Positions 1 through 8,040 are shown, numbered from the stretch's first letter. The stretch is DNA of 64,000 nucleotides from JACKHA01 sp041401985 (GCA_041401985.1 JAWKTE010000009.1:124001-188000), one strand, 5' to 3'. Program-made: numbers and translations. Notes: a model not told the origin generated them from the letters alone.

Positions 1-1088
1 GCCGAGGGCACCTGCCCCGCGTGGTCGCGGGCGAACTCGGCATAGATCTCCGCCGCCCGCTCCTTCACGCGATCGGCCGAGATCGACGGATTGGCCGCCC
101 GCACCAGGACGGTTGTGACGCGGGCCGGGTCCACGACAACCTGGTCGGGCTGGGCGTGCACCTGGCGTCCCGTCTCGGGATCGATCTGCACCTCGAACGG
201 GTTGAACGGCGGGGCGTCGGGGTCGCGAACGATCCGCTGGGCCTCGCCCAGCCCCAGCATGTCCTGCAGGCGTTTGAGGTTCATGAACGCGGACTGGCGG
301 TCCACGTCGTACAGGCCGGTGCGGAACTCGTTGGCGATCGGCACGCGCCGCGTGACGATCTCGATGCCGCGGCCGGTGGAATCCAGCGGCAGCAGGTGCA
401 GCGTCACCTGCCCCGTCTCGGGCATGAAGTCGGTCACGACGCCGATCGAGCCGTCCGACTCGGCCCGGTACTGGGCTCGCGGCACATAGACCCCCCGCTC
501 CGACCGCTCGTTGAAGTCGCCGGTCTCGATCCCGATGACGATGCCCGGCTCCCACAGCCCGGTCGCCGCGTCGTACTGGGCCAGACGCCGCCCGCCCTCG
601 TAGACCTGCTCCATCAGGGCGCGAAGCCGCGGGTTCGTGTTCTCGCGGAGGTCCTCGCCGGGCTCGGCCTTCGGGAGCGCGGGGGCATCGTCCGGCCCGC
701 CCACGGGGCGCCACCACAGCAGTTCGTCGTACTCGATGACCCGGGAGTATGAAGGGCCGTCGATCCCGCGCAACTGGACCATCTGCACCCGGTCGTCGGG
801 CAGGACCACCACCGCGAAGGTCTCGATCATCGGGGCCGCGGCCCCGATCTCCGGGTCGGCCTCGAGCCGCCGGATCAGGTCCTCGTAGTGGGCAAAGCCG
901 GTGTTGGGCCAGGTGATCGAGACGTCCCCGACCATCTTCCGCCCCGAATCCAGCAGGAGCGACAGGAACCCGCCCATGACCGACCAGGTGATCAGCACCA
1001 TGGCGGTGCACAGCAGCACCGCGACCGCGGCCAGCAGCGGCATGATCTTCGAGGTCAGGTACTTGCGGGTCAGCAGGGCGTGGTACAC
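1..1088 (-). CDS. LolC/LolE-type ABC transporter permease, N-terminal part (runs off window)
   Basis: The gene reads from a GTG at 1088 leftwards off the window edge, giving about 362 residues with no stop. The N-terminus (YHALLTRKYLTSKIMPLL) is followed by one long hydrophobic segment (about residues 15-38) and then a soluble region of the MacB-like periplasmic type with conserved stretches such as GDVSITWPNTGF and VVVLPDDRVQMVQLRGID. This is the architecture of FtsX-superfamily permeases that move lipoproteins or other substrates out of the inner membrane. The remaining membrane segments would lie outside the window. A TACCAT hexamer (1094-1099) sits 5 nt before the GTG, so the mRNA may be leaderless. 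Substrate is unknown; the lipoprotein-release role is a family inference. Confidence 0.8.
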   Translation of the reverse strand, partial: MYHALLTRKYLTSKIMPLLAAVAVLLCTAMVLITWSVMGGFLSLLLDSGRKMVGDVSITWPNTGFAHYEDLIRRLEADPEIGAAAPMIETFAVVVLPDDRVQMVQLRGIDGPSYSRVIEYDELLWWRPVGGPDDAPALPKAEPGEDLRENTNPRLRALMEQVYEGGRRLAQYDAATGLWEPGIVIGIETGDFNERSERGVYVPRAQYRAESDGSIGVVTDFMPETGQVTLHLLPLDSTGRGIEIVTRRVPIANEFRTGLYDVDRQSAFMNLKRLQDMLGLGEAQRIVRDPDAPPFNPFEVQIDPETGRQVHAQPDQVVVDPARVTTVLVRAANPSISADRVKERAAEIYAEFARDHAGQVPS

Positions 1089-1148
1089 GGGGGATGGTAT
1101 CGGACCCGGCGCGCGAGCCCGAGCATCGACGCCGTCGCCCGGCTGAAG

Positions 1149-1201
1149 TTGCCTGGTCCGCCCGTTCGATGTATAGTTCAACTAGTCGCCAACCAGTTGA
1201 A
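1149..1201 (+). promoter_or_regulatory. Promoter and inverted repeat of the Phd/PIN toxin-antitoxin operon
   Basis: TTGCCT (1149-1154) and TATAGT (1172-1177) are separated by 17 nt, a good sigma70-type promoter. An inverted repeat with arms TTCAACT (1177-1183) and AGTTGAA (1195-1201) begins at the end of the -10 element and covers the expected transcription start. Binding of the antitoxin here would repress its own operon; this is inferred from the general behaviour of type II toxin-antitoxin systems. Confidence 0.6.
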
Positions 1202-1221
1202 TTGACCGAGGCTCAGCGATC

Positions 1222-1467
1222 ATGGAACAGATCGGATCCTTCGAAGCCAAGACCCGCCTGAGCGAACTGCTCGAACGCGTCTCGCGCGGCGAGTCGTTCC
1301 TCATCACGCGGCACGGGCATCCCGTCGCCCGCCTGGTGCCGGACGCGGCCCGGGGCGTCGAGCAGGTCAGGGCCGCACTGGATCGGTTGCGATCGCTTCG
1401 CGGGACACTGGGCGGGCAGACGATCGAGCAGCTCAAGCGCACCGCGCACGAGGGGCACCGCCATTGA
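1222..1467 (+). CDS. Phd/YefM-family antitoxin of a type II toxin-antitoxin module
   Basis: An 81-residue protein with the classic Phd/YefM opening: the strand-helix motif FEAKTRLSELLERV followed by GESFLITRHGHPVARLVP. The family forms a DNA-binding N-terminal dimer and a flexible C-terminal tail that covers the toxin. It neutralises the PIN-domain protein encoded immediately downstream and probably represses the operon through the inverted repeat at 1177-1201. Its stop codon overlaps the toxin start by 4 nt (TTGA), typical of co-translated pairs. The length is normal for the family. Confidence 0.9.
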   Translation: MEQIGSFEAKTRLSELLERVSRGESFLITRHGHPVARLVPDAARGVEQVRAALDRLRSLRGTLGGQTIEQLKRTAHEGHRH

Positions 1468-1868
1468 CTGCGATCGTGATCGACGTCAGCGCGGTCTTGG
1501 GACAGTTGCTGGCCGAGGCCGAGGCGGACTACGCCGAGCGCGTACTGGGCGAAGTGGCCGTCAACGGCGCGGTCGTGCCGCCGTTGTTCTGGTACGAGGT
1601 TCGCAACGTGCTGGTGGTCGCCGAGCGTCGCGGCAGGCTGCGAGCCGATCAGTCGGACCTTTTCCTGGGCGCGCTGGGCGATCTGCCGATCGAAGCCGAG
1701 GGCGTCCCAAGCGACGAGCGGGCGACGGGCATCGCGCGGGCCCACGGCCTGACCATCTACGACGCGGCGTGCCTGGAACTGGCCCAGCGACGGTCCTTGC
1801 CGCTGGCCACGCTGGACGCCGGGATGGTGCGGGCGGCGGAGTCGCTGGGACTGCAACGCGTCCGATAG
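1464..1868 (+). CDS. PIN-domain ribonuclease toxin (VapC type)
   Basis: A 134-residue PIN-domain protein starting at a TTG that overlaps the antitoxin stop. The acidic residues expected for Mg-dependent RNase activity are in place: Asp in VIDVSA near the N-terminus, Glu in WYEVRNVL, Asp in IYDAACLELA and Asp in ATLDAGM. VapC toxins usually cut specific RNAs such as initiator tRNA or rRNA loops; the target of this one cannot be read from sequence. Pairing with a Phd/YefM-type antitoxin rather than a VapB ribbon-helix-helix protein is a known mix. It appears intact. Confidence 0.9.
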   Translation: MTAIVIDVSAVLGQLLAEAEADYAERVLGEVAVNGAVVPPLFWYEVRNVLVVAERRGRLRADQSDLFLGALGDLPIEAEGVPSDERATGIARAHGLTIYDAACLELAQRRSLPLATLDAGMVRAAESLGLQRVR

Positions 1869-1883
1869 AGAGGTGTTCCAATT

Positions 1884-1924
1884 CTGTGTCAACTATTGAC
1901 ACAGGGCTGTCGGATCGGTACAGT
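1884..1924 (+). promoter_or_regulatory. parDE operator palindrome fused with its promoter
   Basis: A perfect 9-bp inverted repeat CTGTGTCAA-cta-TTGACACAG occupies 1884-1904. Its right arm contains TTGACA (1896-1901), an exact -35 consensus, and 17 nt further lies TACAGT (1919-1924), a good -10. A repressor on the palindrome would block the -35 box directly, which fits ParD autoregulation. The -10 ends 8 nt before the ATG at 1933. Confidence 0.75.
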
Positions 1925-1932
1925 GCGCCTCG

Positions 1933-2220
1933 ATGCCAGACCGCGAGACCATGAACATCTCCGTGTCGCCCGAGCACAAGGCCTTTGTGAAGGCCCAGGT
2001 CGCCGGCGGGCGGTATCGCAACGACAGCGAGGTCGTCCGCGACGCCCTCCGCTTGCTCGAGGAGCAAGACCGCCAGCGCCGCCTCGAAGAGGCGCTCATC
2101 GCCGGGCTCGACAGTGGCGACGCCCTCACGCTCGACGAGCGCGGCATGGGTGTCCTGCGCCAACGCCTCACCGATCGGATCGACGCGTCCCGGCGTGACC
2201 GGCGCGCGAGGCCCGCGTGA
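1933..2220 (+). CDS. parD: ParD-type ribbon-helix-helix antitoxin
   Basis: A 95-residue protein with the ParD signature: an N-terminal strand MNISVSPEHKAFVKAQV, then the loop GGRYRNDSEVVRDALRLLEEQ that forms the helices of the ribbon-helix-helix dimer. The C-terminal half is charged and would wrap the toxin. Translation may begin at 1933, because the promoter would place the mRNA 5' end almost on this ATG, or at the internal ATG at 1951 that begins the conserved region. It overlaps the ParE start by 4 nt (GTGA). Confidence 0.9.
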   Translation: MPDRETMNISVSPEHKAFVKAQVAGGRYRNDSEVVRDALRLLEEQDRQRRLEEALIAGLDSGDALTLDERGMGVLRQRLTDRIDASRRDRRARPA

Positions 2221-2534
2221 GCCGGCCCGTCACGATCACCGCGCTGGCGATGGCCGATCTGGATGATTGCTGCGCGTGGATCGCACGGGACAGCGTCGAC
2301 GCCGCCGAGCGATTCCGAGACGCCGCGCTCGGCACCATCGAGCGGACCAGCGCGTTCCCGGAGGCAGGTTCCCGATTCGAGACGAGCATCGCGCGCCTCG
2401 GGCGTCTGTGGTGGCGCCGCGTGGATGGGTTCCCCAACCACCTGGTGTTCTACTCGATCGACGCCGACGCCATCCGGATCGTCCGTGTCATCCGCGGCGA
2501 ACGCGACCTGCCGTCGGCCCTTGGCGTCGTGTGA
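2217..2534 (+). CDS. parE: ParE/RelE-superfamily toxin
   Basis: A 105-residue RelE/ParE-fold protein beginning at GTG 2217. Typical features are the early helix LAMADLDDCCAWIA, the RFRDAAL region, the arginine-rich stretch around ARLGRLWWRRVDGFPNHLVFY and the final strand IRIVRVIRGERDL. ParE proteins poison DNA gyrase, whereas close relatives cut mRNA on the ribosome; sequence alone favours ParE because of the ParD partner. This is the second toxin-antitoxin module within 1.4 kb. Confidence 0.88.
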   Translation: MSRPVTITALAMADLDDCCAWIARDSVDAAERFRDAALGTIERTSAFPEAGSRFETSIARLGRLWWRRVDGFPNHLVFYSIDADAIRIVRVIRGERDLPSALGVV

Positions 2535-2574
2535 TGCCCCGGAGCCGCGGCTCGCCTCTCCGTACCATCGCCCC

Positions 2575-3564
2575 ATGCGTCGCGTGCTCGCGCGAATCTC
2601 GCCGGTGCTCCGCCTGACCCGCATCACCGCGGCGTTCGCGGCCGTCAGCAACGTCTGGTTCGTCGTGCTGTGGTCCCGCACCGTGCCCGGCGAGAACCCG
2701 GGCGCGCTGGCCGCCCAGCCGCTGTGGATCCTGCTGCTCGGCGGCACCGCATCCGCGGTTGGCCTCTACGCGTTCGGAGCCGCGCTCAACGACATCCTCG
2801 ACCTGCGGCGCGACCGCCAACTGCGCCCGGAGCGGCCCTTGGCCAGCGGCTCGCTGGGGCTGGAGGCCGCGATCTGGATCGTCGCGGTCACGCTCCTGCT
2901 GGCGGTGCTGGGGGCCACGCCGTTCGGCACCGCGGGGGTGGTGACGACGATCGTGGTGGCGGCGGCGATCCTGGGGTTCAATGCCGCGGCCCGGTTCGTG
3001 CCGGGCGTGGGGATCGTGCTGCTCGGGCTGATCTACGCCGGGCAGATGCTCGTGCCCAACGTGCACATGCGGTTCCTGGTGCCCGTGCTGCTGGTGATGA
3101 CCCACACGCTGGTGGTGGCGGGGCTGGCCCACGCGACGGCCCGAAAGGTTCCGCGCCTGACGCCCCGTGCGTCGTTCGCGGCGATCGTCGGCTGGGCTTC
3201 GTGGTGCGGCGTGCTGCTGGGGCTGGGCTGGTGGCGGAGCGCGTCGGGCGACGCGGAGCGATCGCTCTGGCCCGACTGGGTCGACGGGGGCGCGGGCATC
3301 GTGCCGGCGGCGCTGCTCATCGGGTTCCTGGTGTTTCTGTCGGCCAAACTCAAGTCGATCGGGCAGGGGCCCAGGGCCGCGGAGAAGATCTGGCGGCACG
3401 GCTCGCTGTGGCTTCCGTTCTATGGCTGCGCGTGGATGCTCGGGGCCGGGCACAGCGGGGCGGCGCTCGCGCTGGGGGGGCTGGCGATCATCGGCGTCGT
3501 CGGCGCGACGATCCTGCGTGAGTTGTACGGGCTGCTCGAGCAGCCGGTGGGTTTCAGGGTCTAG
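2575..3564 (+). CDS. UbiA-family membrane prenyltransferase
   Basis: A 329-residue protein with about eight hydrophobic segments. The first aspartate-rich motif of the UbiA superfamily starts near residue 72 (NDILDLRRD) and leads into RPERPLASG, which together bind Mg and the prenyl diphosphate. The second Asp-rich loop is weak (a polar loop near ATARKVPRL), so the catalytic detail is uncertain. Family members join prenyl chains to aromatic acceptors in quinone, haem or lipid synthesis. No quinone-pathway genes lie next to it, so the acceptor is unknown. The ATG at 2575 was chosen because the membrane region begins just after it and TACCAT (2563-2568) lies 6 nt upstream; earlier in-frame starts run through parE. 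Confidence 0.82.
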   Translation: MRRVLARISPVLRLTRITAAFAAVSNVWFVVLWSRTVPGENPGALAAQPLWILLLGGTASAVGLYAFGAALNDILDLRRDRQLRPERPLASGSLGLEAAIWIVAVTLLLAVLGATPFGTAGVVTTIVVAAAILGFNAAARFVPGVGIVLLGLIYAGQMLVPNVHMRFLVPVLLVMTHTLVVAGLAHATARKVPRLTPRASFAAIVGWASWCGVLLGLGWWRSASGDAERSLWPDWVDGGAGIVPAALLIGFLVFLSAKLKSIGQGPRAAEKIWRHGSLWLPFYGCAWMLGAGHSGAALALGGLAIIGVVGATILRELYGLLEQPVGFRV

Positions 3565-3567
3565 CGC

Positions 3568-3691
3568 GCGAGCCGGGGCGTCCCCGCCCCGGACTGGGCG
3601 TTCGGGGGCTCGCGCGCAACTGCTCATCTGACCGGGGCGGGGACGCCCCGGCTCGCGGGTTTGCGTCTGGAACGAGGACGCCCCGGCTCGC
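3568..3691. repeat. Inverted pair plus fragment of a 25-nt GC-rich palindromic repeat
   Basis: One copy of the repeat (begins GCGAGCCGGGGCGTCC) at 3568-3592 is followed by an inverted copy at 3632-3656 and a partial third (3676-3691). Each copy is itself a hairpin CCGGGGCG/CGCCCCGG. The same unit recurs at 6342-6567 and 23208-23299. It resembles REP/BIME elements in size, intergenic location and pairing. Confidence 0.8.
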
Positions 3692-3712
3692 GGCCGTGCC
3701 ATACTCTCGCGC

Positions 3713-4153
3713 ATGGCACGCCGCTCCGTTCTTCTCGCTGTTGTCGTGGCCGCCACGCTCGCCGCCTGCTCGAACGACCAGCCCCCCCAGCCCGCGTTCG
3801 AGCAGGTCTACACCGTCCGCGGCATCATCAGCGAACTGCCCACGCCCGACCGCCCCAACCTCGACCTCCAGATCCACCACGAAGCCATCCCCGAGTTCGT
3901 CAACGGCGCCGGCGAGCAGGTCGGCATGAACGCCATGACCATGCCCTTCCCGACGTTGGCCCAGGGCGTCACGCTCGACGGCCTGGAAGAAGGCGACAAG
4001 ATCCGCTTCACCTTCGGCGTGGTGTGGGAACAGGGCACGGCGGGGCGGCGTTTCCCGCACTGGACCGTGACCGCGATCGAAGAACTCCCCGCCGAGACCG
4101 AACTCACGTTCTCGTCGCCGCCGGAGCCCCAGCCGCAGCCGGATTCGCCGTAA
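3713..4153 (+). CDS. CusF-like copper-binding lipoprotein
   Basis: A 146-residue protein with a short signal peptide ending in a lipobox (LAAC, Cys near residue 19). It has a single compact domain containing AMTMPFP, the Met-rich signature of CusF-type periplasmic copper chaperones, followed by LEEGDKIRFTFGV. CusF proteins bind Cu(I) or Ag(I) with Met, His and Trp side chains and pass it to efflux pumps. The convergent gene at 4368 encodes a P1B metal ATPase, which supports a metal role. The C-terminus is Pro/Gln-rich and probably unstructured. The start codon follows a -10-like hexamer (CATACT, 3700-3705) by 7 nt. Confidence 0.8.
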   Translation: MARRSVLLAVVVAATLAACSNDQPPQPAFEQVYTVRGIISELPTPDRPNLDLQIHHEAIPEFVNGAGEQVGMNAMTMPFPTLAQGVTLDGLEEGDKIRFTFGVVWEQGTAGRRFPHWTVTAIEELPAETELTFSSPPEPQPQPDSP

Positions 4154-4188
4154 CCGCGGCCGCACGCGATCGGCGGGTCCAGGAGGAC

Positions 4189-4352
4189 TCACCGCAGAGG
4201 CACAGAGAGCGCAGAGGAAGGCAAGAGCTGCGTACTGAGGACCGAGTGCTGAGTGCTGAGTTCCGGGAGTCGGATCAAGGTCGCGGAGCGGCGGCGCTCC
4301 ACGGGCTCCTCCGGAAGTGTCTTCCTCAGCGTCCTCTGTGCCTTTGCGGTGA
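4189..4352. repeat. Element bounded by 32-nt imperfect inverted repeats
   Basis: The arm at 4189-4220 (TCACCGCAGAGGCACAGAG...) matches the reverse complement of 4321-4352 at 28 of 32 positions. Between them lies a repetitive stretch with GAGTGCTGAGTGCTGAG. It sits between the convergent ends of the CusF-like gene and the metal ATPase gene. It could be a small non-autonomous mobile element or a bidirectional terminator. Confidence 0.6.
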
Positions 4353-4367
4353 ATCCGGTCTCCCCGC

Positions 4368-6272
4368 CTACCGCTCGTCATCGAAGTCCGTCAGCCGCTT
4401 CGGACGCACCCCCGTCCGCAGCGCGTTGAGCACCGCGAACACGTCGATCACCTCCTGGAACAGCGCCCCGGCCACCGGCGCCAGCAGCCCGACGCTGGCC
4501 AGCCCCATCCCCACCACGCTCAGCACCATCCCCCCCACCGCGCTCTCCAGGGCCACACGGCGCATCCGCCCCGCGATGTGCAGCAGTTCGTCCACCTTCG
4601 CCAGCGACGAGTCGCCCTTGGAAGCGTCCATCACCACCGCCCCGGCGGCCTCGGTCGTGACGTCGCTGGTCTGCCCGATCGCCACGCCCACCGTCGCGGT
4701 CACCATTGCCGGGGCGTCGTTGATCCCGTCGCCCACGTACAGCGTCCGGGCCTTGGCCGTCTCGTGCCGCACGATGTCGACTTTCTGCTCGGGCGTCCGC
4801 TCCGCGTGGATCTCGGTGATCCCCACGCGCTCGGCCAGGTACCGCACCTCCGACTCGCGGTCGCCCGACACGATCATCACGCGGTCGATCTGGTGACGCG
4901 GCCCCAGGTGCCTGATGAACGACACGCCGTCGGCCCGAGGCTCGTCGCGGAACCGGTAGCACCCGGCGTACCGCCCGTCGATCACCACCAGGCACTCCAG
5001 CCCGCCGGCGTGGGGCGGGATGGCATCGCTGCCGGGCACCGGCTCGCGCGCCAGCGCGCCGCGGCTGGTCACGCGCACCGCGTGCCCATCGACCACGCCG
5101 CGGAGCCCCTGGCCCGGCGGCTCGTCGATCTCGGAGGCTTCCAGGGTCGCGAGCCCCGCCTCGTCGGCGGCACGCACCACCGCCGTCGCGAGGGGGTGCT
5201 TCGAGTACCGCTCCAGGGCCGCGACCAGCGCCAGCGCGCGGTCCGACTGCTCCGGCGACGCCCACCCCTCCGCCATCGCCCGCTCAACCAATCGCGGCCT
5301 GCCATACGTCAGCGTCCCGGTCTTGTCGAAGATCGCCGTGCGGCAAGTCGTGATCTTCTCCAGCACCACCGGGCTCTTGATCACGATCCCGCGCCGGGCG
5401 CACAGCGAGATCGCCCCGATGATCGCCACCGGGATCGCGATCAGCAGCGGGCAGGGCGTGGCGACGACCAGAACCGCCAGGAACCGCACCGGATCGCCGC
5501 TGATGATCCACGCCAGGGCCGCGATCGCCACGGCCAGCGGCGTGTACCACGCACCAAGTTGGTCGCCCAGGCGGCGCAGGCGCGGGCGGTTGGCCTCGCT
5601 GCTCCGCATGACCTGCATGATTTTGGCGTACCTGGAGTCGGCCGCGGGGCGTGTGGCCCGGATGGTCAGGGCCGACTCCCCGTTGATCGCGCCGGAGATC
5701 ACCTCGCTGCCGATGATCTTGGAGACCTTGAACGCTTCGCCCGTGAGATAGGCCTCGTCCATCGAGCCGCGCCCCTCGACGACCACGCCGTCGACCGGGC
5801 AGATGTCGTGTGGCCTGACCACCAGCACGTCGCCGGGGGCCACCCGGTCGAGCGCCACGTCCTCCAGGCGTCCGTCCACCTTGCGATGCGCCACCGACGG
5901 CATCCGGGCCGCCAACGCCCGCAGCACCGAGGATGCGCTGCGCACCGCGTAACTCTCCAGCGCCTCCCCGCCCGAGAGCATCAGCACCACGATCGCCCCG
6001 GCCAGGTATTCGCCCAGCAGCACGGACGTGACGATCGAGATCCCCGCCAGCAGGTCCGAACCGAACTCGCCCCGGAACAGTTTGCCCAGCAGTTCGGCCA
6101 CCAGCGGCAAGCCGCCAACGCCGAGGGCGAGGTACAGCGGCACGCGGTGCCCGCGCGGCTCCAACCCGACCCCGAACCGCAGCGCCAGGTGGGCCGCGAT
6201 CATCGCGATCGTCCACCCGGCGATGAGCAGCATCCGCCGACGGACCAGCAGGTTGACCAGTTCGCTCGCCAT
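4368..6272 (-). CDS. P1B-type heavy-metal-translocating ATPase
   Basis: A 634-residue P-type ATPase. The actuator loop TGEA is at about 177-180, the intramembrane metal motif TPCPL at 272-276, the phosphorylation site DKTGTLT at 316-322, and the hinge GDGINDAP near residue 510. There is no N-terminal heavy-metal-associated domain with CxxC. The membrane motif is TPCPL instead of the CPC of copper and zinc pumps, so the transported ion cannot be assigned with confidence. It exports metal from the cytoplasm at the cost of ATP. It converges on a CusF-like chaperone gene, and its start is separated from nuoH only by a palindromic repeat array. Confidence 0.88.
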   Translation of the reverse strand: MASELVNLLVRRRMLLIAGWTIAMIAAHLALRFGVGLEPRGHRVPLYLALGVGGLPLVAELLGKLFRGEFGSDLLAGISIVTSVLLGEYLAGAIVVLMLSGGEALESYAVRSASSVLRALAARMPSVAHRKVDGRLEDVALDRVAPGDVLVVRPHDICPVDGVVVEGRGSMDEAYLTGEAFKVSKIIGSEVISGAINGESALTIRATRPAADSRYAKIMQVMRSSEANRPRLRRLGDQLGAWYTPLAVAIAALAWIISGDPVRFLAVLVVATPCPLLIAIPVAIIGAISLCARRGIVIKSPVVLEKITTCRTAIFDKTGTLTYGRPRLVERAMAEGWASPEQSDRALALVAALERYSKHPLATAVVRAADEAGLATLEASEIDEPPGQGLRGVVDGHAVRVTSRGALAREPVPGSDAIPPHAGGLECLVVIDGRYAGCYRFRDEPRADGVSFIRHLGPRHQIDRVMIVSGDRESEVRYLAERVGITEIHAERTPEQKVDIVRHETAKARTLYVGDGINDAPAMVTATVGVAIGQTSDVTTEAAGAVVMDASKGDSSLAKVDELLHIAGRMRRVALESAVGGMVLSVVGMGLASVGLLAPVAGALFQEVIDVFAVLNALRTGVRPKRLTDFDDER

Positions 6273-6341
6273 GGGGGCGTTGCCTCGGGGACGCGGGAGC
6301 GGAGTCTAACGCCCCCACCGCCCCAAACCCGCCCGAAGCGC

Positions 6342-6567
6342 GCGAGCCGGGGCGTCCCCGCCCCGGTCGGTTCACCCGCAGGGGCCACCCCACGTGATGG
6401 GAGGTCCGGGGCGGGAACGCCCCGGCTCGCTGGCCTGTTTCCGGGGCGGGAACGCCCCGGCTCGCAGACCTGGTTCCGGGGCGGGGACGCCCCGGCTCGC
6501 TGGCCTGGTTCCGGGGCGGGGACGCCCCGGCTCGCAGACCTGGTTCCGGGGCGGGCGCCCCGGCTCG
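6342..6567. repeat. Tandem array of the 25-nt palindromic repeat, 35-nt period
   Basis: A single inverted copy (6342-6366) precedes five direct copies at 6406, 6441, 6476, 6511 and 6546 (the last truncated), spaced exactly 35 nt apart. The 10-nt spacers alternate between TGGCCTGKTT and AGACCTGGTT, so the true period is 70 nt. The array fills most of the 336-nt gap between the divergent metal ATPase and nuoH genes. It is not a CRISPR array: the spacers repeat and the repeat is a GC-rich hairpin. Confidence 0.85.
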
Positions 6568-6608
6568 CGCGACGATCCCGCCAGCCCGACCCCCTACACT
6601 CACGCCCC

Positions 6609-7937
6609 ATGCCCACCCTGGCCGCCTTCGACATCACCCAGACGTTCGTCAGCGTCCACGTCTTCGCGATCGTGGTCCACGTCTTCCTCATCGCCGCGGC
6701 CTACCTGATCTACCTCGAACGCAAGATCTCCGCCTACATCCAGGACCGCATCGGCCCCAACCGGGTCGGGTTCGACTTCGGCCTGCCCATCCTCGCCCCC
6801 CTCAAGGGCATGTGGGGCCTGGGCCAGTCGCTGGCCGACGGCATGAAGTTCCTGCTCAAAGAGGACTACGCCCCCGACAAGGTCGACAAGGCCCTGTTCA
6901 CCCTCGCCCCCATGGCCATCGTCATCCCTGCCCTCATCGGCTTCGCGGTCATCCCCTGGGGCGGCACCTGGGCCATGCCGGAGGTTGATCTGCCGCTGAT
7001 CGGCACCATCGGCGGGCAGGACGTGCTGATCGCCGGGGCCGACATCAACGTCGGCATCGTCTACCTGCTCGCCGTCGCCTCGCTGGGCGTCTACGGCGTC
7101 GTGCTCGGCGGCTGGGCTTCGAACAACAAGTACTCGTTCCTGGGCGGCCTGCGCGCCACCGCCCAGATGCTCTCCTACGAGATCCCGCTCGGCACCAGCC
7201 TGCTGTGCGTTCTCCTGCTGGTCGGCTCGCTCATTCCCACCGACATCATCCGCCACCAGGCCGACGGCGGCTGGCTGTTCCTGGCCCAGCCGCTCGCGGC
7301 GGTCGTGTTCTTCATCGCCATTCTGGCCGAGTCCAACCGCGCCCCGTTCGACAACGCCGAGGCCGAGCAGGAACTCGTCGGCGGGTACCACACCGAGTAC
7401 TCCTCGATGCGGTTTGCCCTGTTCTTCCTGGCCGAGTACTGCCACATGCTCACCAGCTGCGCGTTCTTCGTGCTGCTGTTCCTGGGCGGGTACCACCTGC
7501 CCGGCGTGCCCGGCCTGCAGCCCGAGGACACCGCGTGGTGGTGCTTCCTGCTGAAGTTCCTGGTGTTCTTCGGCAAGGTGCTGATCCTGGTCAACATCCA
7601 GATCGTGCTCCGCTGGACCCTGCCGCGCTTGCGGTACGACCAGGTGATGATGATGGCCTGGCAGGCGGTCATCCCGCTGTCGATCGGGCTGCTGGTCATG
7701 ACTGCGGTGATGGTGTTCCTCGGGCTGGACAACTGGGCCCCGATGCTGCTGGTCAACATCGTCGCCTTCGGCGTGATCATGGCCGTCCTGCCCATGCTTC
7801 CAAAAAACAACACCAACCGCAAGATCCCGATGTACGGCTCGCGCTTCAACCCCACCAGCGACGAGGTGGTCTTCACCGCCCCGACCCACGCCGCCGCCCG
7901 CGAGGACCGCCCCGTCCAGGGCACCCTCCCGGCCTGA
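6609..7937 (+). CDS. nuoH: NADH-quinone oxidoreductase subunit H
   Basis: A 442-residue, strongly hydrophobic protein with about eight to nine membrane segments. It carries the hallmark loops of NuoH/ND1: YIQDRIGPNRVGF near the N-terminus and AESNRAPFDNAEAEQELVGG followed by YHTEYSSMRF. NuoH sits at the junction of the peripheral and membrane arms of complex I and helps shape the quinone-binding cavity. It is longer than typical bacterial NuoH (about 325-350) through an inserted segment near residues 120-150 and a C-terminal extension. Other nuo genes are absent nearby; nuoD lies 6.6 kb away. TACACT (6595-6600) lies 8 nt before the ATG. Confidence 0.95.
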   Translation: MPTLAAFDITQTFVSVHVFAIVVHVFLIAAAYLIYLERKISAYIQDRIGPNRVGFDFGLPILAPLKGMWGLGQSLADGMKFLLKEDYAPDKVDKALFTLAPMAIVIPALIGFAVIPWGGTWAMPEVDLPLIGTIGGQDVLIAGADINVGIVYLLAVASLGVYGVVLGGWASNNKYSFLGGLRATAQMLSYEIPLGTSLLCVLLLVGSLIPTDIIRHQADGGWLFLAQPLAAVVFFIAILAESNRAPFDNAEAEQELVGGYHTEYSSMRFALFFLAEYCHMLTSCAFFVLLFLGGYHLPGVPGLQPEDTAWWCFLLKFLVFFGKVLILVNIQIVLRWTLPRLRYDQVMMMAWQAVIPLSIGLLVMTAVMVFLGLDNWAPMLLVNIVAFGVIMAVLPMLPKNNTNRKIPMYGSRFNPTSDEVVFTAPTHAAAREDRPVQGTLPA

Positions 7938-8040
7938 TCAGCGGCGCGACAGCCTTCGCCTCTCTCCTCTCTGCTCTCCCCTCTCTTCCCTTCGTCGCTC
8001 CGTCGCTTCGCCCCTCCGTCGCTTCCCACTACCATCCCCC

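Noticed and set aside
21..888. Plus-strand open frames covering the first kilobase
   Set aside because: They are antisense shadows of the LolC-like permease, whose minus-strand translation has a membrane segment and coherent domain sequence.
6406..6567. Regularly spaced 25-nt repeats resembling a CRISPR array
   Set aside because: Spacers are only 10 nt and alternate between two sequences, repeats are perfect GC hairpins of a dispersed family, and no cas genes are near.
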